Shown here one piece after another: positions 7,691-13,946 of a stretch of DNA of 13,946 bases. Under the pieces are notes generated by a model that ran no database searches, was not told where the DNA came from, and worked only from the letters and a program-made list of their open reading frames with translations. The translations under genes and the position numbers were made by a program. Position 1 is the stretch's first letter. Every line of letters starts with the position of its first letter. This DNA comes from JAVKDP01 sp040222185. Its GTDB lineage: Bacteria > Bacteroidota > Rhodothermia > Balneolales > Balneolaceae. The DNA is taken from positions 1-13,946 of the forward strand of contig JAVKDP010000113.1 of assembly GCA_040222185.1 (NCBI GenBank). The letters run 5' to 3'.

Positions 7691-8341
7691 TTAGTTTATT
7701 TTACCCAAAATAGATTGTCCAGCCCAGGTACGATCTCCTACTTTTACATCAATTTTTACATTAGCAGGTACAATAACATCCATCCTGCTACCAAACTTCA
7801 TCATACCAAAGCGTTCACCTACAGTAAGATCATCTCCTTCTTCAATGTGATAAACAATTCTACGAGCCAGGAAGCCTGTAATCTGCTTAAAGAAAAGTTT
7901 TGTTCCGGATGAATGAAGAACTCCAAAGTCTGCCCTTTCATTTAAGTCAGAAGCATTTTCATCCCAGGCCATAAGGTATTTTCCCGGATGATATTTAAGG
8001 TATTCCAGTTTCCCCGAAATAGGATTTCTGTTCACATGTACATTTAAAGGAGAAAGGAAAATGCTTACCTGAGTTGCTTTTCCTTTTAAGTAAACATCTT
8101 CATCAATTTCTTTTATAAGTACTACTTTTCCATCGGCTGGAGAGATAACCAGGTTTTCTCCTTCAGGAGCTATTCTATCAGGATCCCGAAAGAAATAAAT
8201 CACAATACCCCATAAAACCGCCATAACCAGGTAAACAGGATAAGCTAACCATTGATGGAGAAAGGCATAAGCCAGATAAGATATTCCCAGAGCTACAATC
8301 GTAGCCAAGGTCATAGTTGGGTACCCTTCTTTAGCAAACAT
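7691..8341 (-). CDS. psd: Phosphatidylserine decarboxylase, short form
   Basis: Psd converts phosphatidylserine to phosphatidylethanolamine, using a pyruvoyl group made by self-cleavage of the proenzyme. At 216 residues this is the short form common in Bacteroidota and alphaproteobacteria. It begins with two hydrophobic segments (about 10-50) that anchor it to the membrane, then FFRDPDR (50-56), SPADGKV (68-74, conserved Asp70) and the LSPLNVHVNR segment (97-105, conserved His102). The cleavage motif is FGSRMD near the C-terminus: cutting between Gly184 and Ser185 would give a large beta chain and a small alpha chain of about 32 residues with the pyruvoyl end. It lies 2 bases after the rseP stop and one base before pssA. 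The substrate-producing enzyme next door makes the assignment secure. Confidence 0.94.
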   Translation of the reverse strand: MFAKEGYPTMTLATIVALGISYLAYAFLHQWLAYPVYLVMAVLWGIVIYFFRDPDRIAPEGENLVISPADGKVVLIKEIDEDVYLKGKATQVSIFLSPLNVHVNRNPISGKLEYLKYHPGKYLMAWDENASDLNERADFGVLHSSGTKLFFKQITGFLARRIVYHIEEGDDLTVGERFGMMKFGSRMDVIVPANVKIDVKVGDRTWAGQSILGKIN

Positions 8342-8343
8342 TC

Positions 8344-9675
8344 TTAAAAGTACTTTAGTACATCATTAAAGATCACAAATACCATTAGTGTTAACAGCAC
8401 TACAAATCCGATATTCTGAGCAACGATTCTTACTTTTTCTGACGGTTCTTTCCTGGCAATTCCCTCATAGATAAGGAATACAAGGTGCCCACCATCAAGC
8501 GCTGGTATTGGTAATATATTCATAATTGCAAGTGTGATACTCAGAAGTGCTGTAATTCTCCAGAAACCACTCCATCCTGCCTGCTCTGTAGCTTGTCTTG
8601 TAATACTCGCAATCGCAATTGGCCCCCCAAGGTTTTGACGCACTGAAATATCGCCAGAAATCATTCGGGCAAAACCACCCAGGATTCCTGAAGTTTGCTC
8701 CCATGTTTGATCCCAGCCTTCACCAAATGAAGCTATGAACCCTATTTCATTATGTTCGCCGCCTGCCATTTCAAGTGATGGAATACCGATTCCAACAAGC
8801 TTGGTTTCTGGGTCAGCTGTGATATTTACATCAAAAGTAGAATCTGATCTTTGTATGCGAAATGCCAGTTCTCCTTCAGAACTTCGGATTATGCTAGTAA
8901 GCTGAACCCAGTACTTAACATCAACACTATCTATTGCAATAATCTGATCGCCTGCAACTAAGCCCGCTTTTTCAGCAGGAGAACCTAGATTTACACTAGA
9001 TATTATACTAGGAAGTGCATATGCCGGACTTATGAAATTTCTTGTTTGTAAGCTATCCAAATAATTAGGAGAAACAGGGATACTGATTTCTTCTCCATTC
9101 CTGATAACCTGGTAATAAAGGTTACTGGCAGTGATTCTTGATGGAGAAACCAAATCTTCAAATCCGGATACTAGCTCGCCATTTACCCCAATGATTCTAT
9201 CGTCTGTTCTGAATCCTATTTCGTGTAATAGTGAAGTTTCCGGTATATAGAGACCAGAAACGTTCTCTAGTGGCAGGGTAAGTTTACCTTCGGAAAAAGT
9301 CATTCCAGTAAAAATGAAAAAAGCCAGGATCATGTTAAATATAACCCCTGCCGTAATCACTATTATCCTTTGCCAAACCGGCTTACTTCGATATTCCCAG
9401 GGCTGAGGTTCCTGCTCGAGAAATTCGTTGTCCATACTTTCATCAACCATTCCCGAAATTTTAACGTACCCTCCAAGCGGAGTAGCTCCAATACAGTAAT
9501 CAGTATCACCCTTTTGAAACCCCCAAATCCTTGGTGGAAAACCTACTGAGAATCTCTCTACTCTCATACCAAAAAGTTTGGCAGCTAAGAAATGACCTAA
9601 TTCATGGATAAAAACCAGAATCATTAAAGCACCAACAAAGATGCCTATTGTTTTTAAAATGTCTACAATTTCCAT
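8344..9675 (-). CDS. rseP: RseP-type intramembrane zinc metalloprotease (site-2 protease)
   Basis: This 443-residue protein is an M50 site-2 protease that cuts membrane-bound regulators within the bilayer. The first helix holds the zinc motif HELGH (24-28), with the catalytic Glu25. The closing motif NILPIPALDGGH (386-397) supplies the third zinc ligand, Asp394. Between them lie TPLGGYVKISGM (65-76), the membrane-re-entrant part of the family, a second helix (about 103-126), and two PDZ-like regions: a degenerate one at about 135-205 and a clear one at about 222-285 (NLGSPAEKAGLVAGDQIIAID). The ATG start lies 4 bases after the dxr stop; the dxr-rseP pairing is common in bacteria. No anti-sigma factor gene is in the window, so the substrate is unknown. 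Length and order of parts are normal for the family. Confidence 0.95.
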   Translation of the reverse strand: MEIVDILKTIGIFVGALMILVFIHELGHFLAAKLFGMRVERFSVGFPPRIWGFQKGDTDYCIGATPLGGYVKISGMVDESMDNEFLEQEPQPWEYRSKPVWQRIIVITAGVIFNMILAFFIFTGMTFSEGKLTLPLENVSGLYIPETSLLHEIGFRTDDRIIGVNGELVSGFEDLVSPSRITASNLYYQVIRNGEEISIPVSPNYLDSLQTRNFISPAYALPSIISSVNLGSPAEKAGLVAGDQIIAIDSVDVKYWVQLTSIIRSSEGELAFRIQRSDSTFDVNITADPETKLVGIGIPSLEMAGGEHNEIGFIASFGEGWDQTWEQTSGILGGFARMISGDISVRQNLGGPIAIASITRQATEQAGWSGFWRITALLSITLAIMNILPIPALDGGHLVFLIYEGIARKEPSEKVRIVAQNIGFVVLLTLMVFVIFNDVLKYF

Positions 9676-9679
9676 TAAA

Positions 9680-10828
9680 TCAATTTATTCTAGAGGCAAA
9701 GGCTCTTGTTTCAGTGTCTATTTGTTGTAGTGTATTAAGTGTGATCTTATCCCCTTGCGAAAACCTGTCTAAACTTTTCTCTATAATTTTAGGGATGCTA
9801 ATATAACTAATTTCCTTATTTAAAAAGCGCTGTACTGCTACTTCATTTGCCGCATTAAGTACAGCCGGAGCGGTATTCCCAATTTTGATAGCATCCATTG
9901 CTAGTTTAACGCAAGGGAAACGCTCATAATCAACGGGGCTAAAGCTAAGTTCTTGTGCTGCTGCCCAATCCATTCTTGGAGTTTCTAAGTACATCCTGTC
10001 GGGATAAGTTAATGCATAAATTATGGGCACCTTCATATCAGGTGGGCCAAGCTGCGCTTTACTCGATCCATCAATATAGGTTACAATAGAGTGAATGATA
10101 CTTTGAGGATGAACTACCGGTTCTATTTTATCAACGGGTATATCAAAAAGCCAATACGCTTCAATTATCTCCAGGCCTTTGTTCATCATGGTAGAAGAAT
10201 CGATGGTGATTTTTGCTCCCATATCCCAGTTTGGGTGCTTGAGTGCTTGTTCTACAGTAACATTCTCCATCTGCTTTTGAGTAAACTCCCGGAAAGGACC
10301 TCCACTGGCTGTGATTATAATCTTTTCAATCTTTTCGGTAGGCTCTCCAACCATACACTGAAGCATTGCACTGTGTTCAGAATCTACCGGAATTAATTCT
10401 GATCTTGATGATTTAAGCGCAGCGGCTATTAATTCCCCACCTACTACAAGCGACTCTTTATTAGCTAAAGCAACTTTCTTGTTAGCTTTAATGGCTTCAT
10501 ATGTAGGGGAAAAGCCGGCGAACCCAACAAGGCTATTCAATACTGTATCTACTTCATCAAGTGCCACAAGACTTTTTAAGTGTTCGACACCTGAGATTAA
10601 ATGAGTATCAGTGTTAACCTTTTCTTTAAGGTTTTTGAAGAGGATATCCTTACAGATGAGTCCATATTTTGGATTAAATTCATTTATCTGATCTGCTAAC
10701 AGATCAATATTTGTATTCGCTGTTAGTACTACAATCTCAAATTTATCGGGATGCTGGCGTACAATTTCTAAAACCTGTGTTCCGATAGAGCCAGTTGAAC
10801 CAAGTATTGCCAGTCTTTGTCTTGTCAA
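9680..10828 (-). CDS. dxr: 1-deoxy-D-xylulose 5-phosphate reductoisomerase
   Basis: Dxr (IspC) rearranges and reduces 1-deoxy-D-xylulose 5-phosphate to 2-C-methyl-D-erythritol 4-phosphate, the committed step of the MEP isoprenoid pathway, using NADPH and a divalent metal. The 382-residue protein is of usual length. It shows the NADPH loop GSTGSIG (10-16), LANKESLV (121-128), metal ligands in PVDSEHSA (Asp149, Glu151) and NKGLE (Glu220), TASGGPFRE (173-181), NWDMGAKITIDSST, VHPQSIIHS (239-247) and LNAANEVAV (324-332). The start is a TTG at 10826-10828: no in-frame ATG lies nearby upstream, and this start gives the normal N-terminus (MTRQRLAILG). A 103-base gap separates it from the upstream gene, so it probably heads the dxr-rseP-psd-pssA operon. 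Confidence 0.95.
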   Translation of the reverse strand: MTRQRLAILGSTGSIGTQVLEIVRQHPDKFEIVVLTANTNIDLLADQINEFNPKYGLICKDILFKNLKEKVNTDTHLISGVEHLKSLVALDEVDTVLNSLVGFAGFSPTYEAIKANKKVALANKESLVVGGELIAAALKSSRSELIPVDSEHSAMLQCMVGEPTEKIEKIIITASGGPFREFTQKQMENVTVEQALKHPNWDMGAKITIDSSTMMNKGLEIIEAYWLFDIPVDKIEPVVHPQSIIHSIVTYIDGSSKAQLGPPDMKVPIIYALTYPDRMYLETPRMDWAAAQELSFSPVDYERFPCVKLAMDAIKIGNTAPAVLNAANEVAVQRFLNKEISYISIPKIIEKSLDRFSQGDKITLNTLQQIDTETRAFASRIN

Positions 10829-10883
10829 AATAGTTTTTTTTGTGAGGGCTGAATGTAAAGCTTCTACACTCTTATTTCATATT

Positions 10884-10917
10884 AATTCGGGTAAAACTTA
10901 GGACTTAATCCGGAATT
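10884..10917. repeat. Imperfect inverted repeat in the gap upstream of dxr
   Basis: AATTCGG (10884-10890) can pair with CCGGAATT (10910-10917) leaving one bulged G, around a 19-base loop that itself contains ACTTA twice. There is no T-run on either side, so it is not an intrinsic terminator. It lies 56-89 bases before the dxr start, where an operator or leader structure could sit, but it may be chance. No confident promoter is seen in the 10829-10931 gap. Confidence 0.25.
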
Positions 10918-10931
10918 CTTATCTCAAATGT

Positions 10932-11690
10932 CTACTTCAATTTACTAAGCTTAATAACTGCCACCATTCGTCCACTTTTCTTTTTCTCTCTTCTATAACT
11001 GTAAAAGAGATTCTCGTGATCTATGGTACATCTACTATCTATGTTAATATTCCTCGAAGGTATCCCAAGTTTCTGGAGTTGTAATTGAATAAGCCCTTTT
11101 AGATTTAAATGCGGCTTTGAATATGATTTACGGTCAACCAGCTCATCAGGAAACTGGCTTGCTACTTCGTCTCCAACTTCAAAGTTATGTATTGCAATAC
11201 AAGGACTTACGAACACCTGTATATGTTTAATATCAGCTCCTAATTCCAACATTTTTTCAATGGTTTTAGGAACAATTTTATCTACTGCTCCTCTCCAACC
11301 TGCATGTGCGGCACCAATGACTTTGTTCTTTGAATCGCCGAATAGTACCGCGCCACAATCTGCTACCTGAATAGCCAACGCCATTCCTGGTTTATTGGAA
11401 ACAAACCCATCTGTATTGGGGTAAACCCCTCCCTTTGATATTAACTCGATATGAGATCCATGAATCTGTTCAGCCAGAGCTATATCAGAAATTTTAGTTC
11501 CAATCTCCTGGGAAAGTACATTTATGTTGTGCAGTAATACTCCCTGACTTTCATCTGAATTAAAACCAATATTAAGTCCGGGTATTTTACTATCCTGAGC
11601 GAAATAATCCGGGTTCTTATATGTGAACCAGGAAAGTATACGAGCTTCATTAAGGTTTTTAGGTCTTATAAAATCGAGTTTAGAAGACAT
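10932..11690 (-). CDS. YfiH/LACC1-family purine nucleoside phosphorylase (multicopper-oxidase-like fold)
   Basis: This 252-residue protein belongs to the YfiH/DUF152 family, once called polyphenol oxidase or laccase-like. Characterised members act on purine nucleosides (phosphorolysis of adenosine and inosine, adenosine deamination), and E. coli YfiH has been linked to cell-wall quality control. The three zinc-site residues are present: His77 in AEQIHGSH, Cys112 in QVADCGAV and His129 in GAAHAGWRGAV. Also present are NTDGFVSN (92-99), VSPCI (161-165) and an SYRREKKKSGRM end typical of the family. The ATG lies inside the end of aroE (11-base overlap), so the two are translated from one mRNA. 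There is no Shine-Dalgarno. Family assignment is firm; the physiological substrate in this organism is an inference. Confidence 0.9.
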   Translation of the reverse strand: MSSKLDFIRPKNLNEARILSWFTYKNPDYFAQDSKIPGLNIGFNSDESQGVLLHNINVLSQEIGTKISDIALAEQIHGSHIELISKGGVYPNTDGFVSNKPGMALAIQVADCGAVLFGDSKNKVIGAAHAGWRGAVDKIVPKTIEKMLELGADIKHIQVFVSPCIAIHNFEVGDEVASQFPDELVDRKSYSKPHLNLKGLIQLQLQKLGIPSRNINIDSRCTIDHENLFYSYRREKKKSGRMVAVIKLSKLK

Positions 11691-12525
11691 GGTCTAGTTT
11701 CATTTTTATCAGACCAATTGGAAATTCTTTACCCGTCCAAAGCTTAAATGATTTTGCTCCTTGATGAATTAGCATATCAAGGCCCCCGATTGGCTGCGCG
11801 GAAGCTTCAAGAGCTTGATCTAAAAACATGGTCTGCTGAGGATTATATACAATATCATAACACACTTTATGTGCTAAAAAAGAGACTTCAAAGTCTTTCA
11901 CAGGAGAAGTATGTATATCTGGTATCATTCCAAGTGGTGTAGCGTTAATAATAAGAGAAGATTCCTCTGCAAAATCAGTCCATTGGTCGTAGTCAATAAT
12001 AATAGTACCTGGAGCAGAATCTGCCAATTGAGGTCTTCGTGATACCATGATAACTTCTTCAAATCCTAAATCATTCAGTGCATAAACTATTGCTTTCGTT
12101 GCTCCACCGGTTCCAAAAATAATAGCCCTGTCTTTATCGATTTCTTCCTCTAGCTCCAGGATTGGTACAGAGAAACCGTAGGAGTCTGTATTATCTCCAT
12201 GTAAAGTAGTTCCTTCTCTTCTGATTGTGTTAATAGCAGAAATTTCTTTGGCCTGTTCACTGATGGAGTCTACTACTTCCAAAAAAGTTTGCTTGTATGG
12301 TATTGTGATATTGGCCCCGAGAAACGCATCCTTGTTAAAATGTGATATGAGAGAAGTCATGTCTTCGTGCCTAACCTGAATAGCATGATACTTTGCATCA
12401 ATACCGTAATGTTCAAGTGCTGTATTGTGCATAATCGGTGATACACTATGGCTCACCGGGTTACCAATAAGTAGGTAATGAGGTTTTTTACTTTCTTCTG
12501 ATTTAAGAAATTGTTGGAAATTCAT
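11680..12525 (-). CDS. aroE: Shikimate dehydrogenase (NADP+)
   Basis: AroE reduces 3-dehydroshikimate to shikimate with NADPH in aromatic amino acid synthesis. I start at the ATG at 12525 (281 residues) rather than the in-frame TTG at 12543, because that TTG lies inside the upstream terminator's T-run. Seen are the shikimate-binding loop GNPVSHSVSP (Ser27, Ser29), ANITIPYK with catalytic Lys78, NTDSYGF with catalytic Asp114, the dinucleotide loop GTGGATKA (138-145), VSRR (161-164) as the adenosine-phosphate contact, INATPLGM (193-200), YNP (227-229) and IGGLDMLIHQGAKSF with Gln255. All key residues are present. The second residue after Asp114 is Tyr, within the variation of the family. The yfiH-type gene overlaps its 3' end by 11 bases. 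No Shine-Dalgarno is seen. Confidence 0.95.
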   Translation of the reverse strand: MNFQQFLKSEESKKPHYLLIGNPVSHSVSPIMHNTALEHYGIDAKYHAIQVRHEDMTSLISHFNKDAFLGANITIPYKQTFLEVVDSISEQAKEISAINTIRREGTTLHGDNTDSYGFSVPILELEEEIDKDRAIIFGTGGATKAIVYALNDLGFEEVIMVSRRPQLADSAPGTIIIDYDQWTDFAEESSLIINATPLGMIPDIHTSPVKDFEVSFLAHKVCYDIVYNPQQTMFLDQALEASAQPIGGLDMLIHQGAKSFKLWTGKEFPIGLIKMKLDHVF

Positions 12526-12541
12526 ATAGAAAAATATGGAC

Positions 12542-12572
12542 AAAAAAAATGCACATCTAAAAGATGTGCATT
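12542..12572 (-). terminator. Strong intrinsic terminator of the SRPBCC-protein gene
   Basis: On the minus strand, a perfect 11-bp stem (AATGCACATCT / AGATGTGCATT, 12562-12572 and 12548-12558) encloses a 3-base TTT loop and runs directly into eight T residues (12549-12542). It starts 28 bases after the SRPBCC gene stop. This is a textbook Rho-independent terminator. Its T-run ends only 16 bases before the aroE ATG at 12525. Confidence 0.9.
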
Positions 12573-12600
12573 AACAATAAGTAAATATTTATTGGAAAAC

Positions 12601-13068
12601 TTAAGCTGTTACTTCTTCTTCTGAAGGCTCAAGTTGCCCTTCTTTAAAAGTATCTGATTCAGCAAGTTGCTTAAATTTCTCGAGATCTTTAACTAATTGT
12701 GCAGGAGATTCCTCGATAAATGCAGCTAACTCTTCAGTTGGATCTCCAAAGAAAGTGCGGTAGTCAAGAGAAAATTCAACACAAGTTCGTGTACCATTAT
12801 CAAGTGGAGTGAAACGAATTGTACCTGTTTGGTTCAAGTTTCCGTTGATAGTAATCCAAGCAAAACGTGTATTACGTAGGTTATCAATAAGATTTGTTGT
12901 CCAAACAAACTCATCATTACCAACTTTTGTTTTGTATTCAAAAGTCTGGGAATTAATTCTTTCTACAGAATCAATTCGGTCCAAAAATTTTGGGAAGTCA
13001 ACTGGGTTGCTTAATAGTTCGTAAACTTTAGCAAGAGGCAAATCAATCTCGATTCTTTCGTGCGCCAT
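12601..13068 (-). CDS. SRPBCC (START/Bet v1-like) superfamily protein, polyketide cyclase/dehydrase-like
   Basis: This 155-residue soluble protein has the SRPBCC outline: a first strand MAHERIEIDLPLAKVYELL, the paired helices with NPVDFPKFLDRIDSVE (22-37), a run of antiparallel strands (about 43-105: EYKTKVGNDEFVWTT, TRFAWITING, GTIRFTPLDNGTRTCVEFSLDY), and a long C-terminal helix (about 112-140) that closes the ligand cavity. A short acidic tail follows (EGQLEPSEEE). Such proteins bind lipids or other hydrophobic ligands, or act as cyclases; no catalytic residue can be named here. There is no signal peptide. The gene appears to be its own transcription unit, with a candidate promoter at 13154-13184 and a strong terminator 28 bases downstream. 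The fold call is good; the ligand is unknown. Confidence 0.8.
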   Translation of the reverse strand: MAHERIEIDLPLAKVYELLSNPVDFPKFLDRIDSVERINSQTFEYKTKVGNDEFVWTTNLIDNLRNTRFAWITINGNLNQTGTIRFTPLDNGTRTCVEFSLDYRTFFGDPTEELAAFIEESPAQLVKDLEKFKQLAESDTFKEGQLEPSEEEVTA

Positions 13069-13335
13069 AATAATTTTCTGGAAGTTAAAACGGTTGGTAT
13101 TGTCATTGATGAATCAGTAGTTGGGAAACAGGAAGGATTCATCCATATTGAGTCAAATTTAAGGATAAATTGATTAAGCCTCAATAACCATTTGATAAAA
13201 GAGTAATAAATAACTGAATAACTTTCTTTTTTCCAAATATGCCCGCTAAATCTAATCCTTTGAAACCCTACCTATCCTATTTAAAGAGTCTAATGTTGCA
13301 GAGAAGTTACTTCAATTCGATTCAATTAAGGATTA
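13069..13335. other. 267-base intergenic region between tmk and the SRPBCC-protein gene
   Basis: Apart from the candidate promoter at 13154-13184, I see no gene, RNA or long repeat here. The stretch next to tmk holds a direct repeat (TTCAATT at 13311-13317 and TTCAATT at 13321-13327) and a short palindrome GAAGTTACTTC, but no T-tailed hairpin that would end the tmk transcript. A 37-codon open frame on the plus strand (13239-13352) resembles nothing I recognise. Confidence 0.5.
13154..13184 (-). promoter_or_regulatory. Candidate Bacteroidota-type promoter for the SRPBCC-protein gene
   Basis: On the minus strand TAAATTTG (13161-13154) matches the Bacteroidota -7 consensus TAnnTTTG exactly. TTGAGG (13184-13179) lies 17 bases upstream, giving TTG-N20-TAAATTTG, close to the expected -33/-7 spacing. 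Transcription would start near 13147, leaving a leader of about 80 bases. The region is AT-rich and weaker partial matches occur in the same gap, for example CATATTTG further upstream. Confidence 0.4.
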
Positions 13336-13946
13336 TTAAACCTGTCTCCTGAGATTCTTCAGAACACTTTCTAATATTTGTTCATGTATGTGATCAATGG
13401 CTTGCGATGCTTCGATAGTAACGAATTGTTCGTTACTCACTGCCAATTCATCAAAACCTTTAATTACATTATTAAAGAACTCATCTCCAGCTTGCTCCAT
13501 CCTGTCTTTGGATAAATCTGCTCTGCGCTTATTTGACTCTTCAATACTTAATCTTAGATAAAATGTGATGTCAGGTTTTAGAGCATGGGAGGCGATCAGG
13601 TTGATCTGATTGATTTGCTCAATAGGAAGGCTATTTCTGCCATGACCCTGGTAAGCCGTTGTTGAATCATAGAATCGATCGAGGATTACAATCTCATCTC
13701 TATTCAAAGCCGGGATTACTTTTTCGGTTACCAATTGTGAGCGTGCGGATGAGAAAAGTAATAACTCTGTAACCGTATTTAATTCAACTTCAGGATTCAA
13801 CAGAATCTTCCGTATTAACTCAGAAACTGCTGTTCCACCTGGTTCCCGAAATACATTGACTGTTTTACCTGCTTTAAGAAGTTTTTTTTGGAGTAGTGCT
13901 ATTTGAGTAGACTTACCACTACCGTCAATTCCTTCAAAAGTAATTA
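13336..13946 (-). CDS. tmk: Thymidylate kinase, 5' end cut by window edge
   Basis: Tmk phosphorylates dTMP to dTDP with ATP in the cytoplasm. The frame runs open to the window edge: ITFEGIDGSGKSTQ is read at 13944-13903, so a start at the TTG at 13800 would wrongly remove the ATP-binding P-loop. About 202 residues are visible, and only the first one to several are missing (full proteins are about 205-215). Motifs in order: P-loop GIDGSGKST, FREPGGTAVSELIR (dTMP-binding DR-E-P-G-type loop), LDRFYDSTTAYQGHGR (the DRY-like motif as DRF plus the thymine-binding Tyr/Gln), LKPDITFYLRLS, and the LID segment SNKRRADLSKDRME. Gly and Ser rather than Arg in the P-loop, with basic residues in the LID, fit the E. 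coli-type class. No clear terminator follows. Confidence 0.93.
   Translation of the reverse strand, partial: ITFEGIDGSGKSTQIALLQKKLLKAGKTVNVFREPGGTAVSELIRKILLNPEVELNTVTELLLFSSARSQLVTEKVIPALNRDEIVILDRFYDSTTAYQGHGRNSLPIEQINQINLIASHALKPDITFYLRLSIEESNKRRADLSKDRMEQAGDEFFNNVIKGFDELAVSNEQFVTIEASQAIDHIHEQILESVLKNLRRQV

Noticed and set aside
8495..8704. A 69-codon open frame on the minus strand within rseP in another frame
   Set aside because: It overlaps the conserved C-terminal part of RseP in a different frame and has no motif.
10091..10396. A 101-codon open frame on the plus strand inside dxr
   Set aside because: It is antisense to the conserved Dxr catalytic region, with no independent support.
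10829..10931. TAAGTTTT in the dxr upstream gap as a promoter -7 element
   Set aside because: It matches only 7 of 8 consensus positions and the nearest TTTG is 24 bases away; AT-rich sequence gives such hits by chance.
12526..12543. TTG at 12543 as the aroE start
   Set aside because: It lies inside the T-run of the upstream terminator; the ATG at 12525 gives a normal AroE N-terminus.
13303..13327. Short palindrome GAAGTTACTTC and TTCAATT repeats as a tmk terminator
   Set aside because: The loop is a single base and no T-run follows on the minus strand.
13239..13352. A 37-codon plus-strand open frame (MPAKSNPLKPYLSYLK...) in the tmk-SRPBCC gap
   Set aside because: It has no ribosome-binding site, runs antisense into the end of tmk, and resembles no known small protein.
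13801..13946. Non-coding leader upstream of a tmk start at 13800
   Set aside because: The frame continues to the window edge and encodes the P-loop GIDGSGKST, so this is coding sequence of tmk.

Overview
The window reads as ordinary chromosome from an AT-rich member of the Bacteroidota/Balneolota/Rhodothermota (FCB) side of the bacteria. The evidence is two PorV/PorQ-type outer-membrane barrels in tandem, a general lack of Shine-Dalgarno sequences in front of the genes, a TAnnTTTG-type promoter candidate, and a short Psd beside PssA. Balneolota is my best guess at the phylum, but the window alone does not prove it.

Plus strand, 1-6865: six genes packed end to end, apparently one transcript. 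Two outer-membrane beta-barrel genes come first; the first is cut by the window edge. They are followed by a surface-glycan set: a divergent GT4-like glycosyltransferase, a Wzx-type flippase, a three-part NodB-fold deacetylase-like protein with no signal peptide, and a classical GT4 glycosyltransferase. Most junctions overlap by 1-8 bases. No polymerase, initiating transferase or ligase is present, so the set can only be part of a glycan pathway.

The plus-strand block meets the minus-strand genes tail to tail. The two stop codons at 6862-6865 overlap inside a small palindrome.

Minus strand, 13946-6862, in order of transcription: tmk (5' end cut by the window edge); a 267-base gap with a candidate promoter; a small SRPBCC-fold protein followed by a strong intrinsic terminator; aroE and the YfiH/LACC1-type gene, overlapping; a 103-base gap; then dxr, rseP, psd and pssA with gaps of 4, 2 and 1 bases. 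The last four form an envelope operon: isoprenoid precursor synthesis, intramembrane proteolysis, and the two-step conversion of CDP-diacylglycerol to phosphatidylethanolamine.

I found no mobile element, CRISPR array, tRNA, rRNA, riboswitch or phage gene, and no convincing case for a wholly new system. The parts most worth a second look are the domain architecture of the deacetylase-like protein in the glycan block, the coupling of PorV-like barrels to glycan genes, and the terminator that sits almost directly on the aroE start.
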